DNA of 5,983 bases, taken from contig JAADEU010000100.1 in the NCBI GenBank assembly GCA_013153235.1, forward strand, positions 1 through 5,983, in the 5' to 3' direction. This DNA is from Aquificota bacterium. Its GTDB lineage: Bacteria; Aquificota; Aquificia; Aquificales; Hydrogenothermaceae. Below are positions 5,321 through 5,983 of the stretch, piece by piece. The first letter of the stretch is position 1. Each line of letters starts with the position of its first letter. Position numbers and translations under genes: made by a program. Below the pieces are notes generated by a model. The model was given only the letters and a program-made list of their open reading frames with translations, did no database searches and had not been told where the DNA came from.

Positions 5321-5983
5321 ATGGAAAGGGAAAGACTTACATTCAGATTTGAGGAAGAAAAGGGCAAAAGGCTTGACCAGTTTCTTGCAGGGGCTTATCC
5401 TGAGTTTTCCCGTTCATACTACCAGAAACTGATAAAAGATGGCCTTGTACAGGTAGACGGAAAGACCGTAAAAAAACCCTCATTAAAACTGAAGGAGGGT
5501 AATCAGGTCAGCCTTACAATACCGCCACCAGAAAAGATAGACGTCCAGCCGGAGAATATTCCCCTTGACATAAAATACGAGGATGAGGATATCGCTGTGA
5601 TATACAAGCCACCTGGTATGGTCGTCCATCCTTCCCCAGGGCATACATCAGGTACACTGGTAAATGCACTTCTTTACCATTTTGAGAATGTTTCCCAGTA
5701 TGGAGGCAGAGAGAGGGCAGGGATAGTTCACAGACTTGACAAGGACACGGCAGGTCTTATGGTTGTGGCAAAGTCAGAGTTTGCCCATAAAGAGCTTCAA
5801 AAGCAGTTTCAGGACAGGACAGTTGATAAACGGTACATGGCTATAGTATCCGGTATTGTAAAAAAAGACCACGGTCTGATTGACCTTCCAATTGGACGCT
5901 CCATTTATAACAGGCAAAAGATGGGAACCACAGCAACAAACCTCAGGGATGCCCTAACAGAATACTGGGTTAAAAAAAGATGG
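5321..5983 (+). CDS. rluD: RluD-type 23S rRNA pseudouridine synthase (RluA family), 3' end cut by window edge
   Basis: RluA-family enzymes isomerise specific uridines in structured RNA to pseudouridine; RluD acts on 23S rRNA helix 69. The frame is open to the right edge with 221 codons, about two thirds of a usual 300-330-residue protein. An S4 RNA-binding domain covers about 17-67 (RLDQFLAG, then SRSYYQKLIKDGLVQVDGK). The catalytic domain starts near 85 with YEDEDIAVIYKPPGMVVHPS. The signature GIVHRLDKDTAGL at 134-146 contains the catalytic Asp140, followed by KRYMAIVSG at 170-178. AAGGA at 5312-5316 is 4 nt from the ATG at 5321 and only 1 nt from an adjacent in-frame ATG at 5318; I prefer 5321, and the choice changes one residue. 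An in-frame TGA at 5294-5296 excludes a longer start. The exact target uridines, and so the symbol, are inferred from the S4-plus-RluA architecture. Confidence 0.9.
   Translation, partial: MERERLTFRFEEEKGKRLDQFLAGAYPEFSRSYYQKLIKDGLVQVDGKTVKKPSLKLKEGNQVSLTIPPPEKIDVQPENIPLDIKYEDEDIAVIYKPPGMVVHPSPGHTSGTLVNALLYHFENVSQYGGRERAGIVHRLDKDTAGLMVVAKSEFAHKELQKQFQDRTVDKRYMAIVSGIVKKDHGLIDLPIGRSIYNRQKMGTTATNLRDALTEYWVKKRW

Noticed and set aside
1..5983. Search for mobile elements, CRISPR arrays, tRNA/rRNA, toxin-antitoxin or defence genes.
   Set aside because: None was seen: there are no transposase or recombinase motifs, no regularly spaced repeats and no unexplained gap over 100 bp. All coding space is taken by recognisable housekeeping or metal-transport genes.

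Overview
This window looks like ordinary chromosome from a diderm, probably thermophilic bacterium. The best guess is the Aquificota, near Hydrogenothermaceae such as Persephonella or Sulfurihydrogenibium. The guess rests on the general look of the MurC protein, arginine encoded mostly by AGA/AGG, frequent ATA isoleucine codons, lysine-rich proteins, moderately low G+C and very tight gene packing. No taxonomic marker such as rRNA is present, so this is an inference.

Layout, left to right. (1) Minus strand, 1-715: the first 238 codons of a membrane-anchored Bax-type (GH73-like) glucosaminidase; its 3' end lies left of the window. (2) An 86-bp AT-rich divergent gap (716-801) with a fair promoter pointing left. 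(3) Plus strand, 802-4372: a compact three-gene run, murC (UDP-MurNAc:L-alanine ligase), pncB (nicotinate phosphoribosyltransferase) and a znuA-like zinc-binding periplasmic protein. Both junctions are ATGA stop/start overlaps, so this is almost certainly one translationally coupled operon. (4) Minus strand, 4366-5250: a CDF-family metal exporter with the zinc-type HxxxD/HxxxD site and a His-rich loop. Its stop codon overlaps the end of znuA by 7 bp, tail to tail. (5) A 70-bp divergent gap (5251-5320) with a strong plus-strand promoter whose palindromic -10 could also serve the exporter. (6) Plus strand, 5321-5983: the first 221 codons of an RluD-type pseudouridine synthase, cut by the right edge.

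Two themes link the neighbours. A wall-hydrolase gene and a wall-precursor gene (bax-like and murC) diverge from one short control region. A zinc-uptake receptor and a metal exporter, which would push cellular zinc in opposite directions, are encoded on opposite strands with overlapping 3' ends. No ABC permease or ATPase for the receptor is in the window. I found no tRNA, rRNA, CRISPR, mobile element or convincing intrinsic terminator, and no gap over 100 bp. I do not see a previously undescribed system here; the most testable points are the convergent zinc gene pair and the symmetric promoter at 5262-5313.
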